The notes: generated by a model from the sequence alone, not told the origin. A DNA stretch of 31,116 bases from JAIYDJ01 sp031400505 (GCA_031400505.1 JANNPZ010000053.1:1-31116); one strand, 5' to 3'; positions 16,708-24,147 are shown, counted from the first letter of the stretch. Translations and numbers: made by a program.

Positions 16708-17244
16708 ATGACCCATCCTGATCTGATCGCCCGCTCGGGAAATGCCTGCGAGTTCTGCGGCGAAGGCACCAACTTGCAGGCGGCAACAGCCCCGGGAGGC
16801 GGTGAAATCCTGCTCTGCGCGCTTTGCCGCGAGGAAGTGCCCGCCCCGGCGGCACACTGGCGCTGCCTGGAAGGGGCCGCATGGTCGGCCGAACGCGCCG
16901 TTCAGAGTGCGGTTTTGCACAAGCTGGCCACCATTGACGCCCCCTGGGCCAAAGAGACACGCGCAGGCATGGTCCCGCCACAGCGCGTGTTAGAGCAAGC
17001 CGGCCTTGATCCCGATCCCGGCCCTGGTCCCCTGGAGCATCGCGATTGCAACGGCGTTCTGCTGGCACAGGGCGACACCGTCGTTTTGATCAAGGATCTG
17101 ACAGTCAAGGGCGCCGGCTTTACCGCCAAACGTGGCACAGCCGTGCGTGGCATCAGCTTGGTGATCGACAACGCCGCCCAGATTGAAGGCCGCGTAGAGG
17201 GACAGCGGATTGTCATTCTGACCGAGTTCGTCAAGAAACACTGA
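16708..17244 (+). CDS. PhnA/YjdM-type zinc-ribbon protein
   Basis: A 178-residue protein. The N-terminus is a zinc ribbon with C14, C17 and C37, C40. The C-terminus has the PhnA/YjdM domain with DCNGVLLAQGDTVVLIKDL and VKGAGFTAKRGT. The name PhnA comes from a phosphonate-use locus, but E. coli YjdM is not needed for phosphonate use and its role is unclear; nothing nearby points to phosphonates. ATG 16708 gives the usual N-terminus; the frame stays open to 16621, and no good Shine-Dalgarno is seen for either. Convergent with the CoA-binding protein gene, stops 13 nt apart. Confidence 0.88.
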   Translation: MTHPDLIARSGNACEFCGEGTNLQAATAPGGGEILLCALCREEVPAPAAHWRCLEGAAWSAERAVQSAVLHKLATIDAPWAKETRAGMVPPQRVLEQAGLDPDPGPGPLEHRDCNGVLLAQGDTVVLIKDLTVKGAGFTAKRGTAVRGISLVIDNAAQIEGRVEGQRIVILTEFVKKH

Positions 17245-17257
17245 TCAGGCCGCGGCG

Positions 17258-17689
17258 TCAGGTCGCCAGATCCGCAGAAAAAAGCCGCCGATGCTCGATC
17301 GCCGGGCACCGGTCCATCACCACGGTCAGCCCCGCCGCGCGCGCTTGCGCTGCTGCAACCTCGTCCAGGACGCCCAATTGCATCCAGATCGTTTGCAAGC
17401 CGGGCATTCGCAGCGCCTCTGCAACCACCGGCCCCACCAGTTCCGAGCGGCGAAAGATGTCTGCCATATCGACGGGCTCGCCAATGTCAGAAAGGCTTGC
17501 CCGAACCCTTTCGCCCCGCACCAGAACGCCCGCCTGCCCCGGATTGACCGGGATGACCCGATAGCCTTTTGCAGACAGGAATGACGCGACGCGGTGACTT
17601 GGACGCTCTGCATTGGGCGACCAGCCGACCAGCGCAATGACGCGCGTGTTGACCAGCACATTGCGCAAGATATCATCGATCGGTGCCAC
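17258..17689 (-). CDS. CoA-binding (YccU-like) protein
   Basis: A 143-residue Rossmann-fold protein of the CoA_binding family. It shows the early strand-loop VIALVGWSPNAERPSHRVA, IPVNPG, and the C-terminal WMQLGV and MDRCPAIEH stretches typical of YccU-like proteins. The domain resembles the CoA-binding part of succinyl-CoA synthetase alone, so it may bind CoA or a nucleotide; no enzyme activity is established for the family as far as I know. The start is GTG 17689 with AAGGAG 6 nt upstream, preferred over an in-frame start at 17743 inside the terminator region. The small-RNA-like segment and its terminator lie just upstream on the same strand. Confidence 0.87.
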   Translation of the reverse strand: MAPIDDILRNVLVNTRVIALVGWSPNAERPSHRVASFLSAKGYRVIPVNPGQAGVLVRGERVRASLSDIGEPVDMADIFRRSELVGPVVAEALRMPGLQTIWMQLGVLDEVAAAQARAAGLTVVMDRCPAIEHRRLFSADLAT

Positions 17690-17740
17690 ATGGTTCTCCT
17701 TTTCGCCCAGATTGCAACGCCCCACCACGCGCCGCCAGTA

Positions 17741-17772
17741 CAAAAAAGCGCCCGAGCCTTTCGGTCGGGCGC
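17741..17772 (-). terminator. strong intrinsic terminator behind rlmB
   Basis: GCGCCCGA (17748-17755) and TCGGGCGC (17765-17772) form a perfect 8-bp stem, with further GC pairing inside the loop. On the minus strand it is followed by TTTTTTG. It ends either the rlmB transcript or the candidate small RNA. Confidence 0.85.
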
Positions 17773-17850
17773 AAGGTGTGGAACGAGGGACAGTGAAGAG
17801 AGCACAGGTGTTCCAAATCCATGTCTCATCACTGGATTTGGAGGCCCGAG
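17742..17850 (-). ncRNA. candidate small RNA between rlmB and the CoA-binding gene
   Basis: About 109 nt with a typical sRNA plan: a 5' hairpin with a perfect 9-bp stem (CCAAATCCA 17813-17821 with TGGATTTGG 17833-17841, 11-nt loop), a stretch of about 40 nt without obvious pairing, rich in C and U, then the strong terminator at 17748-17772 with six U. A possible promoter sits just upstream. It matches no RNA family I recognise. The alternative is that it is only the 3' untranslated region of rlmB. The open frame across it runs through the terminator and is not credible as a protein. Confidence 0.45.
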
Positions 17851-17856
17851 TGGCAA

Positions 17857-17886
17857 ATTAAATCGCCTATCGCGCAGTTGTGATCA
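17857..17886 (-). promoter_or_regulatory. candidate promoter of the small RNA
   Basis: Minus strand: TTTAAT (17862-17857) matches the -10 consensus at 5 of 6 positions. TGATCA (17886-17881), 18 nt upstream, matches the -35 at only 3 of 6. The -35 lies directly after the rlmB stop codon. Start of transcription would be near 17850. Confidence 0.3.
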
Positions 17887-17888
17887 CG

Positions 17889-18674
17889 CTACCGGATCGA
17901 CGCCGCATAAAGACCGACTGCCGCCGCGTTTGACACGTTCAGCGACCCAAAAGGGCCCGCGAACGGGATGCGCGCGATCACATCGCAGGTCGCGCGCGTC
18001 CGATCGCGCAGACCCGGACCTTCCGCCCCCAGAACCAGCGCCACGGCCCGACTGCCTGCCGCTGCCAGCGCTTGCCCAAGCGGCACATCCCCGTCACCGT
18101 CCAGACCGATCAGAACAAATCCCATCTCGCGCAACTGCTCCATCGCCTCTGCAAGATTGGCAACCTTCAAATAGGGCTGGCGCTCCAGCGCACCACTGGC
18201 AGTCTTGGCCAAGGCGCCGGTTTCCGGAGCTGAATGATGCCGAGGTGCGATAACCGCCCGCGCGCCGAACACTTCGGCGCTGCGCAGGACTGCGCCGACG
18301 TTGTGTGGATCGGTGACCCTGTCAAGACAAACCACCAGCGGCAGCCCGGCGCCCGAAATACACACATCTGCCAGCTTCCCCCACGCCAGCGGCCGCACCT
18401 CGAGCGCCGCGCCCTGGTGCACAGAACCTTCGTCGATGGGCACATCGAACCGACGCGGATCGGCAATTTCCGGTTCCATCCCGCTTGCAGCAATCGCCTC
18501 TGCCAGCCGGTCGGCGGCATTTCGGGTAGCCACTAGCCGCAGCTTTTCGCGGGCCGGGTTCATAAGCGCGTCGCGCACCGCATGCAGGCCGAAAAGCCAG
18601 ACTGTTTCGCGCGCCTCCTGCCGCCGTGCGCGTTCCTTGTCAACCACCCAAGTCGGCTTCAACGCTCCGCTCAT
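17889..18674 (-). CDS. rlmB: 23S rRNA 2'-O-methyltransferase RlmB (SpoU/TrmH family)
   Basis: A 261-residue SPOUT methyltransferase. The three SpoU motifs are complete: DRVTDPHNVGAVLRSAEVFG with N125 and R130, LVLGAEGPGL (213-222), and IPFAGPFGSLNVSNA (236-250). An N-terminal substrate-binding domain of about 100 residues precedes it. The family closest to this layout methylates Gm2251 of 23S rRNA. ATG 18674 has GGGGGGAT about 9 nt upstream. Divergent from tRNA-Tyr. RlmB is the likeliest assignment, but other TrmH-group enzymes share the motifs. Confidence 0.88.
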   Translation of the reverse strand: MSGALKPTWVVDKERARRQEARETVWLFGLHAVRDALMNPAREKLRLVATRNAADRLAEAIAASGMEPEIADPRRFDVPIDEGSVHQGAALEVRPLAWGKLADVCISGAGLPLVVCLDRVTDPHNVGAVLRSAEVFGARAVIAPRHHSAPETGALAKTASGALERQPYLKVANLAEAMEQLREMGFVLIGLDGDGDVPLGQALAAAGSRAVALVLGAEGPGLRDRTRATCDVIARIPFAGPFGSLNVSNAAAVGLYAASIR

Positions 18675-18776
18675 CTAGGCTATCCCCCCTGATCCGATGC
18701 CCGACCCATGGTCTGACCGCCGCCGATCCCCCTTAATGCGGTGGGGCAGGCACGCACGCAAGCCAGCTTTTCGGCC

Positions 18777-18805
18777 TTGACGCTTCGGACCACCTCCAGT
18801 AGCAC
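18777..18805 (+). promoter_or_regulatory. candidate promoter of tRNA-Tyr
   Basis: TTGACG (18777-18782) and TAGCAC (18800-18805) are 17 nt apart, matching the consensus at 5 and 3 of 6 positions. The start of transcription would fall a few bases before the mature tRNA 5' end at 18817. Confidence 0.5.
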
Positions 18806-18816
18806 GACGCCTCAGT

Positions 18817-18900
18817 GGGCGACGCGCTGCAAGGTGCGGCAGGAGACTGTAACTCTCCCGGGGCGACCCGTGCCTGGTTCGATTCCAGGGTCGCCCACCA
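18817..18900 (+). tRNA. tRNA-Tyr(GTA)
   Basis: A type II tRNA of 84 nt. Acceptor GGGCGAC pairs with GTCGCCC, the anticodon stem GGAGA/TCTCC holds loop CTGTAAC with anticodon GTA, a long variable arm follows as expected for bacterial tRNA-Tyr, the T-stem is CCTGG/CCAGG, and ACCA is encoded. An integrase gene begins 105 nt downstream, so this tRNA is the likely integration site of the decayed island. Confidence 0.97.
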
Positions 18901-19004
18901 TTTCATCTGAAATTGTTGATTTCTAAGGGTTTAGGGTCTATAGTGCCCGAACTTTTTGGCTCATTTGGGCCATTTCTCGATACAACTCAGGTGGTTTTCG
19001 ATAC

Positions 19005-19631
19005 ATGGCCGATACGAAGCGCGTCCGATACCTCAAGATCGACCGGGGTCGCTTCTTCTATCAGCGCAGAGTCCCCAAGAACCTACAGGCCGATCTGCGG
19101 GAAAAGATGTGGCTCCGCCCATGCGGGGACGTGACCTACTCCAAGGCCGTCCAGATGGTCGTGACCTGGGCCGAAGAACATGACGAGATGATCGCGGACC
19201 TGGAGAACCCAGCCAAACGGCTGGCAGCACGGGCCAAGGTAACCCAAGCTGTAAAACAGCAGATGCGTGACGCCTACGCAGAGCTAGGTCTGCCACGTTT
19301 CTTCGAGATGACCGAAACTCTGCCGGGTGAGAAGCAGTTCTACCCTCTGGAGCGCCTTCCTCGGCCATGGCAGGCGGCTGCAAAGATGCTGACGGATGCT
19401 GAAATGGCACGTCGGGGCAACATCAACAGCCCATGGTTGATCCATCGCATCGAGGAACGTGTCGCCGCGATCCGTGAGGGCTTTGTGCTGGACGACGTGT
19501 TCACTGTTCCAGGGTTCAGGGATGTTGAGGAATATCTTGCCACCCGACTTGATGCGGAGACCCGTGCGGCGATCAAGGTCGTCGTCACAGCACGACCACT
19601 GTCCGCCATCAGCGCCCATGGAACAGTTTAG
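19005..19631 (+). pseudogene. truncated phage-type tyrosine recombinase (N-terminal half)
   Basis: 208 residues. The start MADTKRVRYLKIDRGRFFYQ with RRVPKNLQADLREKMW is the N-terminal arm seen in site-specific integrases of DUF6538 type; helical DNA-binding sequence continues to about residue 190. The frame then ends in a short unrelated tail, SAISAHGTV. The catalytic domain with its R...HxxR...Y residues is absent, so the protein cannot recombine DNA. ATG 19005 has AGGTGG about 10 nt upstream. Full integrases of this type usually exceed 400 residues. Lies 105 nt after tRNA-Tyr. Confidence 0.8.
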
Positions 19632-19686
19632 TATGATTGCGTAGCGGAGGGTTTGCGGCTCATCTTTACCCCAGTTGGAGTTGAAG

Positions 19687-20436
19687 ATGATGAAGAAACC
19701 CGTGACGACGACGGGCCATGCCGAGTTGGACGCGATTGCCGACATCGCCGCCCCGGACTGCCCGGTGCGCCATGTGGTGACGGTGCAAAAGCTGCGCGAG
19801 GGCTGGGATTGCCCGTTCGCCTACATCCTGTGTTCGGTGGCCGAGTTGAACTCGCCCACGGCGGTGGAACAAATCCTGGGACGTGTGCTGCGGATGCCGA
19901 AGGCACGGCGCAAGACGCGGGATGTGCTGAACCGGGCCTATGCGTTTGTCGCGTCTAACAGCTTTCAGACGGTGGCAGAGCAGCTGAAAGACGGGCTGGT
20001 GGACGGCGCGGGGTTCAACCGGCTGGAAGCCGAGATGCTGGTCAAGCAGCACGGGTCTTTTGAGTTTGAGGACGAGCGGGCAGATTACGTCCACAAGTCC
20101 GAAGCCCTGCCAGATGCGCCCAGTGCGTCCGCAGAGGCGGTTGTGGCAGCCATCGCCAAACTGCCGCCCTCGATGAAACTGCGGGTGCAGTTCGACCCGG
20201 AGACACGGGAAATCGGCGTCACACGCGCCCTTTCGCGGGATGAACGCAACCTAATGCAGCTTGCCTTTGCCAAGGTGCAGGGGGCCGAGCGGGTGATTGA
20301 CCGCCTGTTCATCAAGTCCAACCGGATACAGGCGACCGAGATGCCCGAGGGCGAAAAAGCCACCCTTCCTCGTGCCCCGGCTGTGCATCCGCCGCCAAGG
20401 GATGCTGGAACTGTTCGGGCCGGACCACTTCCTTGA
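19687..20436 (+). pseudogene. type III restriction-type helicase fragment, first part (motor motifs V-VI)
   Basis: The frame begins in the middle of a superfamily 2 helicase: VVTVQKLREGWDCPFAYIL and VEQILGRVLRMP are motifs V and VI of Res-type helicases. Motifs I to IV are missing. ATG 19687 has GGAG 6 nt upstream, so it could still be translated by chance. Homologous sequence ends at about 20362; beyond that the frame is out of register (ATLPRAPAVHPPP), because one extra C in the CCC run at 20363-20365 shifts the reading frame. The true continuation is in the next frame, starting FLVPRLCIRRQGMLEL. Confidence 0.8.
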
Positions 20437-21397
20437 CCTGCCGTGGAACCTTGCGGACCGCGACCCCGCGCCGTTCGCCGCGCGCTTCAGCATTCAGGGC
20501 GACACGCGGGCCGGAGAGATTGACGTGACCGACGCGGGCCAGCTGCGCATCGCCTATGTCGGGCAGTTGCATGACCAGCTTGCGATGGCCATTCAGGAAC
20601 CGGCATGGACCCTGCCCCGGCTGGTGAACTGGATTGACCGGGGTATTCCGCACCCGGACGTGACCAAGCCCGCAGCGCGGGTGTTCATCCATCGGGCGGT
20701 GGAAGCGGTGATGCAAAGCAAGGGCTACAGCCTCGACCGGCTGGCCCGCTACAAATACGAGGTGCGCCGCGCGCTGACCGACGAAATCCAGTCCCTGCGG
20801 GCCAAGCGCGAGGTGGGCAACTACAACGCGTTGTTCGCGGTGGACACGGGCAGTTTCGAGACCAGTTCTGACTTGGCCCGGCTGTTCGATGAACAGACCT
20901 ATGCCTACAACCAGCCTTACCGGGGCGCGCGGACGTTCAACAAGCACTACTTCCCGATCATTGGCGACCTGAAACCCGATGGTGAAGAATTCCGCTGTGC
21001 CGTCTTTCTGGACGAACACCCGGCAGTGCGCTTCTGGGTACGCAACGTGGACCGCAAGCCGAACGCCTTCTGGCTCCAGCTTTCCGGCGCGCGGTTCTAC
21101 CCGGACTTCGTGGCGCTGCTGACGGACGGGCGCATTCTGGTGGTCGAATACAAGGGCGCACATCTGGCCGAGGAAGCGCGCGAAAAGCTGATGGTCGGAA
21201 TGCTATGCGCCGTTGCCATTGTCTACGGTATCTACTTTGTGCACGACAGCATCACATCCGCCCGCGATGCGCTCGTGGCTTGGAGAGCGAGGGTGTCACG
21301 GTTCACTTCGAGTGTCGGAGCATTTGTGAGTCCGCCCGTGGGCAAACGAAAAAGCAATCGTAAGGTGACGGAGCCACCCATGTCCAAGAAACGCTGA
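20366..21397 (+). pseudogene. type III restriction-type helicase fragment, second part with PD-(D/E)XK nuclease
   Basis: Continues the helicase in the +1 frame: RRQGMLELFGPDHFLDLPW, a long linker, then a PD-(D/E)XK nuclease core FYPDFVALLTDGRILVVEYK in which the D and E-x-K residues are intact. After YKGAHLAEEAREK the sequence leaves the family and enters a hydrophobic segment (MLCAVAIVYGIYFVH) and a basic tail ending SKKR, apparently foreign sequence joined by a deletion. No methyltransferase partner is present. Without the N-terminal motor half, restriction activity is not expected. Confidence 0.78.
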
Positions 21398-21505
21398 ATC
21401 GCTCCCGTGACCCTCACGCTCGGCATCTGCGTGGGATAGACGGGGGCATTGAAAATACTCTTCACCCCTCAAATCCATGTAAATTCTTGTTTTTTTTGGA
21501 ATGTG

Positions 21506-21581
21506 TGGTGCCCAGAGACGGAATTGAACCGCCGACACGCGGATTTTCAATCCGCTGCTCTACCAACTGAGCTATCTGGGC
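21506..21581 (-). tRNA. tRNA-Phe(GAA)
   Basis: A 76-nt cloverleaf on the minus strand. Acceptor GCCCAGA pairs with TCTGGGC, the anticodon stem GCGGA/TCCGC holds loop TTGAAAA with anticodon GAA, and ACCA is encoded. No terminator with a U-tract is seen after it; the T8 run at 21490-21497 is on the opposite strand. Confidence 0.97.
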
Positions 21582-21678
21582 ACCCTTGAAAGGCCTCGGC
21601 CTTCGAGTGGGCGCGTGATACGTCACAGGCCTGGGGCTGTCCAGAGGGATTTGCGGAAATCGGCGCGCACAAGCGGGG

Positions 21679-21843
21679 TCATTGTGCGCGTGGCGGGTCG
21701 TGGTCGACTTCCGGTTCTTCGTCTGGGGAAGGGATGGCATAGCTGCCGCGCAGCCAGTGCGCGAGGTCCACGTCCGCGCAGTGACGCGAACAGAACGGAT
21801 GGTACTTCTGATCACTGGTGCGGCTGCAGATCGGGCAACTCAT
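21679..21843 (-). CDS. yacG: DNA gyrase inhibitor YacG
   Basis: A 54-residue zinc-ribbon protein with C3, C6, C18 and C22 (CPIC and CSRHC) and the family stretch VDLAHWLRGSYAIP. YacG binds zinc and, in E. coli, inhibits DNA gyrase. It starts at ATG 21843, overlapping the RNase E/G stop as ATGA, so it is translated with that gene. The acidic tail DEEPEVDHD is common in the family. Confidence 0.93.
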   Translation of the reverse strand: MSCPICSRTSDQKYHPFCSRHCADVDLAHWLRGSYAIPSPDEEPEVDHDPPRAQ

Positions 21844-22880
21844 CTGGGCATCTCCAACACCTCGGCCAAAGGAAGTCGGTCGCGTTTGCGGGTCATTTCG
21901 AACAGGCCAAGCGTGGTCCATCCGGCGAGGTTCGTCTCTGCTTCGCCTTTGAACGCCGCGCGGATCACCTGATCAAGGATCGCGCGGTCCTTCTTTGGCA
22001 TCGGCGCAAAGTCGATCACCACTTGCCCGCCAAGCCCGCGCAATCGCAACTGCCGCGCCAGATCGCGGGCGGCGGCGATATTGACCTTCAGACTGGCCCC
22101 CGGCGTTGTGTCCGGCCCGGTATTCACATCCACCGCAACCAGCGCATGCGTCGGCTCGATCATCATGTGCCCGCCGCCGGGCAGGTCCACGCGCGGCACC
22201 AGCAAAGCATCGATCATATCGAGCACGCCAAGATGTTCAAAACCACCCTCGACGACTTCGTCGGGCTCCGGGTCGGCCCAGTCGCGCCAAGCAGTTTCCT
22301 GTGCGCCCGCACCTTCGACCAGCAGCTCCGGACCGCCGTCGATATCTGCCAGCACCGCCAGCGCCAAATCGCGCATCGCGGTGATATCTTCGGAAATCGC
22401 ATCATCGGTGGCTCCGGCGCAGGCCGAGCGCAGGATCAGGCCCAGATCCACCGGGGCACCGGCCATTCCAGCCTTCGCCATCGCCTCCAGATCAGCCCTC
22501 AGGGTCTCTTCCTTGATACGACGCGAGATGTTCAGCCCCGGCGCACCGGGCGTTGCGATGGCATACCGCGACTTGAACAGCAGCCGCGTGGTGACCGGCA
22601 GGGCCTTGCCGGGCTCTGCCGGGCCCGTCACCTGCACCAGAAGACGCTGCCCGGGGGCAATCCCGGCGGTCTGGCGCAAAAAGCCCGATCCTTCGGGCAG
22701 TTTGACGAAGAGCCCGCCCATCCCCTTCATCGGCCGATCCGCAACGGCGCGGTAGATCGCGCCCGGAAGAGCCGCGTCATCCTTCGGATCCACGGCCAAA
22801 TCCGCGAGCCGCCCATCCACCAGCAGAGCCGCCGCCTGTCTGCCCTGGACCACGTCCAGCACCACCACCCGACCGATCAT
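21840..22880 (-). CDS. short ribonuclease E/G family protein
   Basis: 346 residues, much shorter than RNase E or G (about 490 residues in E. coli RNase G). The catalytic aspartates are present as D251 (LVAVDVNTG) and D290 (QVVIDFAPM), and the S1-like N-terminus is recognisable. The CxxC zinc-link after the catalytic domain is missing, since the protein ends at PLAEVLEMPR. The oligomer state and target are therefore uncertain. ATG 22880 overlaps the maf stop as ATGA, and its own stop overlaps yacG. The window also encodes the full-length RNase E (27892-30741), which probably does the bulk mRNA work. Confidence 0.9.
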   Translation of the reverse strand: MIGRVVVLDVVQGRQAAALLVDGRLADLAVDPKDDAALPGAIYRAVADRPMKGMGGLFVKLPEGSGFLRQTAGIAPGQRLLVQVTGPAEPGKALPVTTRLLFKSRYAIATPGAPGLNISRRIKEETLRADLEAMAKAGMAGAPVDLGLILRSACAGATDDAISEDITAMRDLALAVLADIDGGPELLVEGAGAQETAWRDWADPEPDEVVEGGFEHLGVLDMIDALLVPRVDLPGGGHMMIEPTHALVAVDVNTGPDTTPGASLKVNIAAARDLARQLRLRGLGGQVVIDFAPMPKKDRAILDQVIRAAFKGEAETNLAGWTTLGLFEMTRKRDRLPLAEVLEMPR

Positions 22881-23452
22881 GCCTGCCTCCATACCGGATA
22901 TCCGGCCGCAGCCAGCAAGGCCGCGGTTTCTGCAAGCGGCAAGCCGACGATCCCGGAAAAGGACCCCGAGATCCACGGAATGAACGCGCCTGCCGCGCCC
23001 TGGATGGCATAGCCGCCCGCTTTGCCCCGCCAGTCGCCCCCGGCAAGAAAGCTGTTCAGTTCGGCATCCGACAACCGCTTCATCTTTACAGCGCTTTCGC
23101 TGACTTTGGCCCAGACCCGCGCGCCACGCCGCACCGTGACAGCCGTGATGACCTGATGACGCCTGCCGGCAAGGGATGTAATGAACTCTGCCGCCTGTCC
23201 CGCATCGGCAGGTTTGCCCAATATCCGCCGGCCAAGCGCAACCGTCGTGTCGGCACACAGCACGATATCATCGGGGTCTGCCGCTATTGCGTGCACTTTT
23301 TCCAGTGCAATCCTCTCGGCATAGGGCCGAGGCAACTCTGCCCGGAGGGGTGCCTCGTCGATATCGGGTGGAAAAACGGCGTCAGGTACAACGCCCAGCT
23401 GGGCCAGCAGTTCCAGCCGGCGCGGGCTGGCCGAACCCAGAATCAATCTCAT
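22877..23452 (-). CDS. maf: Maf-like nucleotide pyrophosphatase
   Basis: 191 residues of the Maf/HAM1-like family. The substrate loop GSASPRRLELLAQLG is at 6-20, and CADTTV carries the catalytic D68. GRRHQVITAVTV follows. Maf proteins hydrolyse non-canonical or modified nucleoside triphosphates such as dTTP, UTP or m7GTP. ATG 23452 has AGGAG 8 nt upstream; a start ten codons earlier is possible but unneeded. First gene of the maf - RNase E/G - yacG coupled set. Confidence 0.93.
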   Translation of the reverse strand: MRLILGSASPRRLELLAQLGVVPDAVFPPDIDEAPLRAELPRPYAERIALEKVHAIAADPDDIVLCADTTVALGRRILGKPADAGQAAEFITSLAGRRHQVITAVTVRRGARVWAKVSESAVKMKRLSDAELNSFLAGGDWRGKAGGYAIQGAAGAFIPWISGSFSGIVGLPLAETAALLAAAGYPVWRQA

Positions 23453-23516
23453 CTCTGACGCTCCTGATGCACCGGCACGCAAGACATCATCTGTGCGATC
23501 AATGCCAGCGAAACCG

Positions 23517-23759
23517 TCAGCCGCGTGAGATCAGGATCAACAGCACAAACATCACGGGCACCGTCGCCAGGGCCGCCATCACCAGTGCAACGACCCCCCA
23601 AGTCTTGACGGCCAGGACCAGGACCGTAAACAGGATCATCAAGGCGTAGGGCACATTCTCGACGCCCTTCGAGATGTCGCGCGCCATTGTCCCGATGATC
23701 GGCAGGGCATACAAAACCCGCAGGGCTATGGGTGGGCGCGCGGCTGCGGACTGTGGCAT
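23517..23759 (-). CDS. small two-helix membrane protein of unknown function
   Basis: 80 residues that I do not recognise. Residues 1-35 are polar to amphipathic, and two hydrophobic segments (about 38-55 and 57-78) end almost at the C-terminus, so it is probably a hairpin in the inner membrane. No cysteine, no catalytic motif. Codon use and hydrophobic pattern support a real gene. It lies between infA and maf on the same strand. Its AGGAGGT ribosome-binding site is placed 3 nt from the ATG and is buried in a perfect inverted repeat. Confidence 0.7.
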   Translation of the reverse strand: MPQSAAARPPIALRVLYALPIIGTMARDISKGVENVPYALMILFTVLVLAVKTWGVVALVMAALATVPVMFVLLILISRG

Positions 23760-23762
23760 GGG

Positions 23763-23786
23763 ACCTCCTGTTGTCGGTCAGGAGGT
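23763..23786 (-). promoter_or_regulatory. ribosome-binding site sequestered in a perfect hairpin
   Basis: Minus strand: ACCTCCTG, 8-nt loop, CAGGAGGT, then CCC and the ATG of the small membrane protein. The 8-bp stem is perfect and contains the whole Shine-Dalgarno. In the folded state ribosomes could not bind. This is the layout of translational switches such as RNA thermometers, or of a stem opened by translation of an upstream gene; which applies is unknown. Confidence 0.5.
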
Positions 23787-23852
23787 GAGGTCGGCTGTAC
23801 GCCCCTGCAAGGCCCAAAGGTCTGCGACACGGTGCCACGCCGCGCCGCCGCG

Positions 23853-24071
23853 CTATTTGAAACGATAGTTGATGCGGCCCTTCGACAAGTCGTACGGCGT
23901 CATTTCGACCTGCACCTTGTCACCGGCAAGCACCCGGATGCGGTTCTTGCGCATCTTGCCCGCCATCACCGCGATCAGTTCATGGCCATTGTCGAGTTCG
24001 ACCTTGAATGTCGCGTTTGGCAGAAGTTCCTTCACGACACCGGGGAATTCGAGAATGTCTTCTTTGGCCAT
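23853..24071 (-). CDS. infA: translation initiation factor IF-1
   Basis: 72 residues, the standard IF-1 length. It is a single OB-fold protein starting MAKEDILEFPGVVKELLPNA and ending SKGRINYRFK, nearly invariant in alphaproteobacteria. It binds the ribosomal A site during initiation. ATG 24071 has TTGGAG 6 nt upstream; the GTG two codons earlier is not needed. The gene to its left on the same strand is the small membrane protein, 93 nt downstream. Confidence 0.98.
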   Translation of the reverse strand: MAKEDILEFPGVVKELLPNATFKVELDNGHELIAVMAGKMRKNRIRVLAGDKVQVEMTPYDLSKGRINYRFK

Positions 24072-24092
24072 GGTCACTCCAATAGGGTTTCA

Positions 24093-24112
24093 CCCGCGAA
24101 CGGTGTCGCGGG
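24093..24112 (-). other. perfect hairpin in the infA leader
   Basis: CCCGCGA (24093-24099) and TCGCGGG (24106-24112) form a 7-bp stem with a 6-nt loop, 22 nt before the infA ATG. A second, imperfect stem (TTCGGAGGGC paired to GCCCCGAA, around 24114-24137) lies between it and the P450 stop. There is no U-tract, so it is either a weak terminator for the P450 transcript or part of the infA leader. Confidence 0.4.
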
Positions 24113-24147
24113 CTTCGGAGGGCATATGCGCCCCGAAATCAAAGATA

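Larger units (their letters stand above)
18901..21397. mobile_element. remnant of an integrated defence island at tRNA-Tyr
   Basis: Directly downstream of tRNA-Tyr lie the 5' half of a tyrosine-recombinase gene and the frameshifted 3' half of a restriction-type helicase-nuclease gene, both on the plus strand. The middle of the original element, including the integrase catalytic half and the helicase motor motifs I-III, is missing. I looked for a second copy of the tRNA-Tyr 3' end in 21.4-21.5 kb and saw none, so the far attachment site is lost or outside. The junctions appear to lie at about 19.60-19.69 kb and near 21.17-21.20 kb. Confidence 0.7.

Noticed and set aside
17326..17856. 176-codon minus-strand frame across the small-RNA region and the CoA-binding gene
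   Set aside because: It reads through a strong terminator and is out of frame with the clear CoA-binding protein.
21488..21497. T8 run as a terminator for the island genes
   Set aside because: No hairpin precedes it on the plus strand, and on the minus strand it is an A-run after tRNA-Phe.
21398..21505. Second attachment site matching the tRNA-Tyr 3' end
   Set aside because: Read for a copy of the T-arm and acceptor sequence; none is present in this gap.
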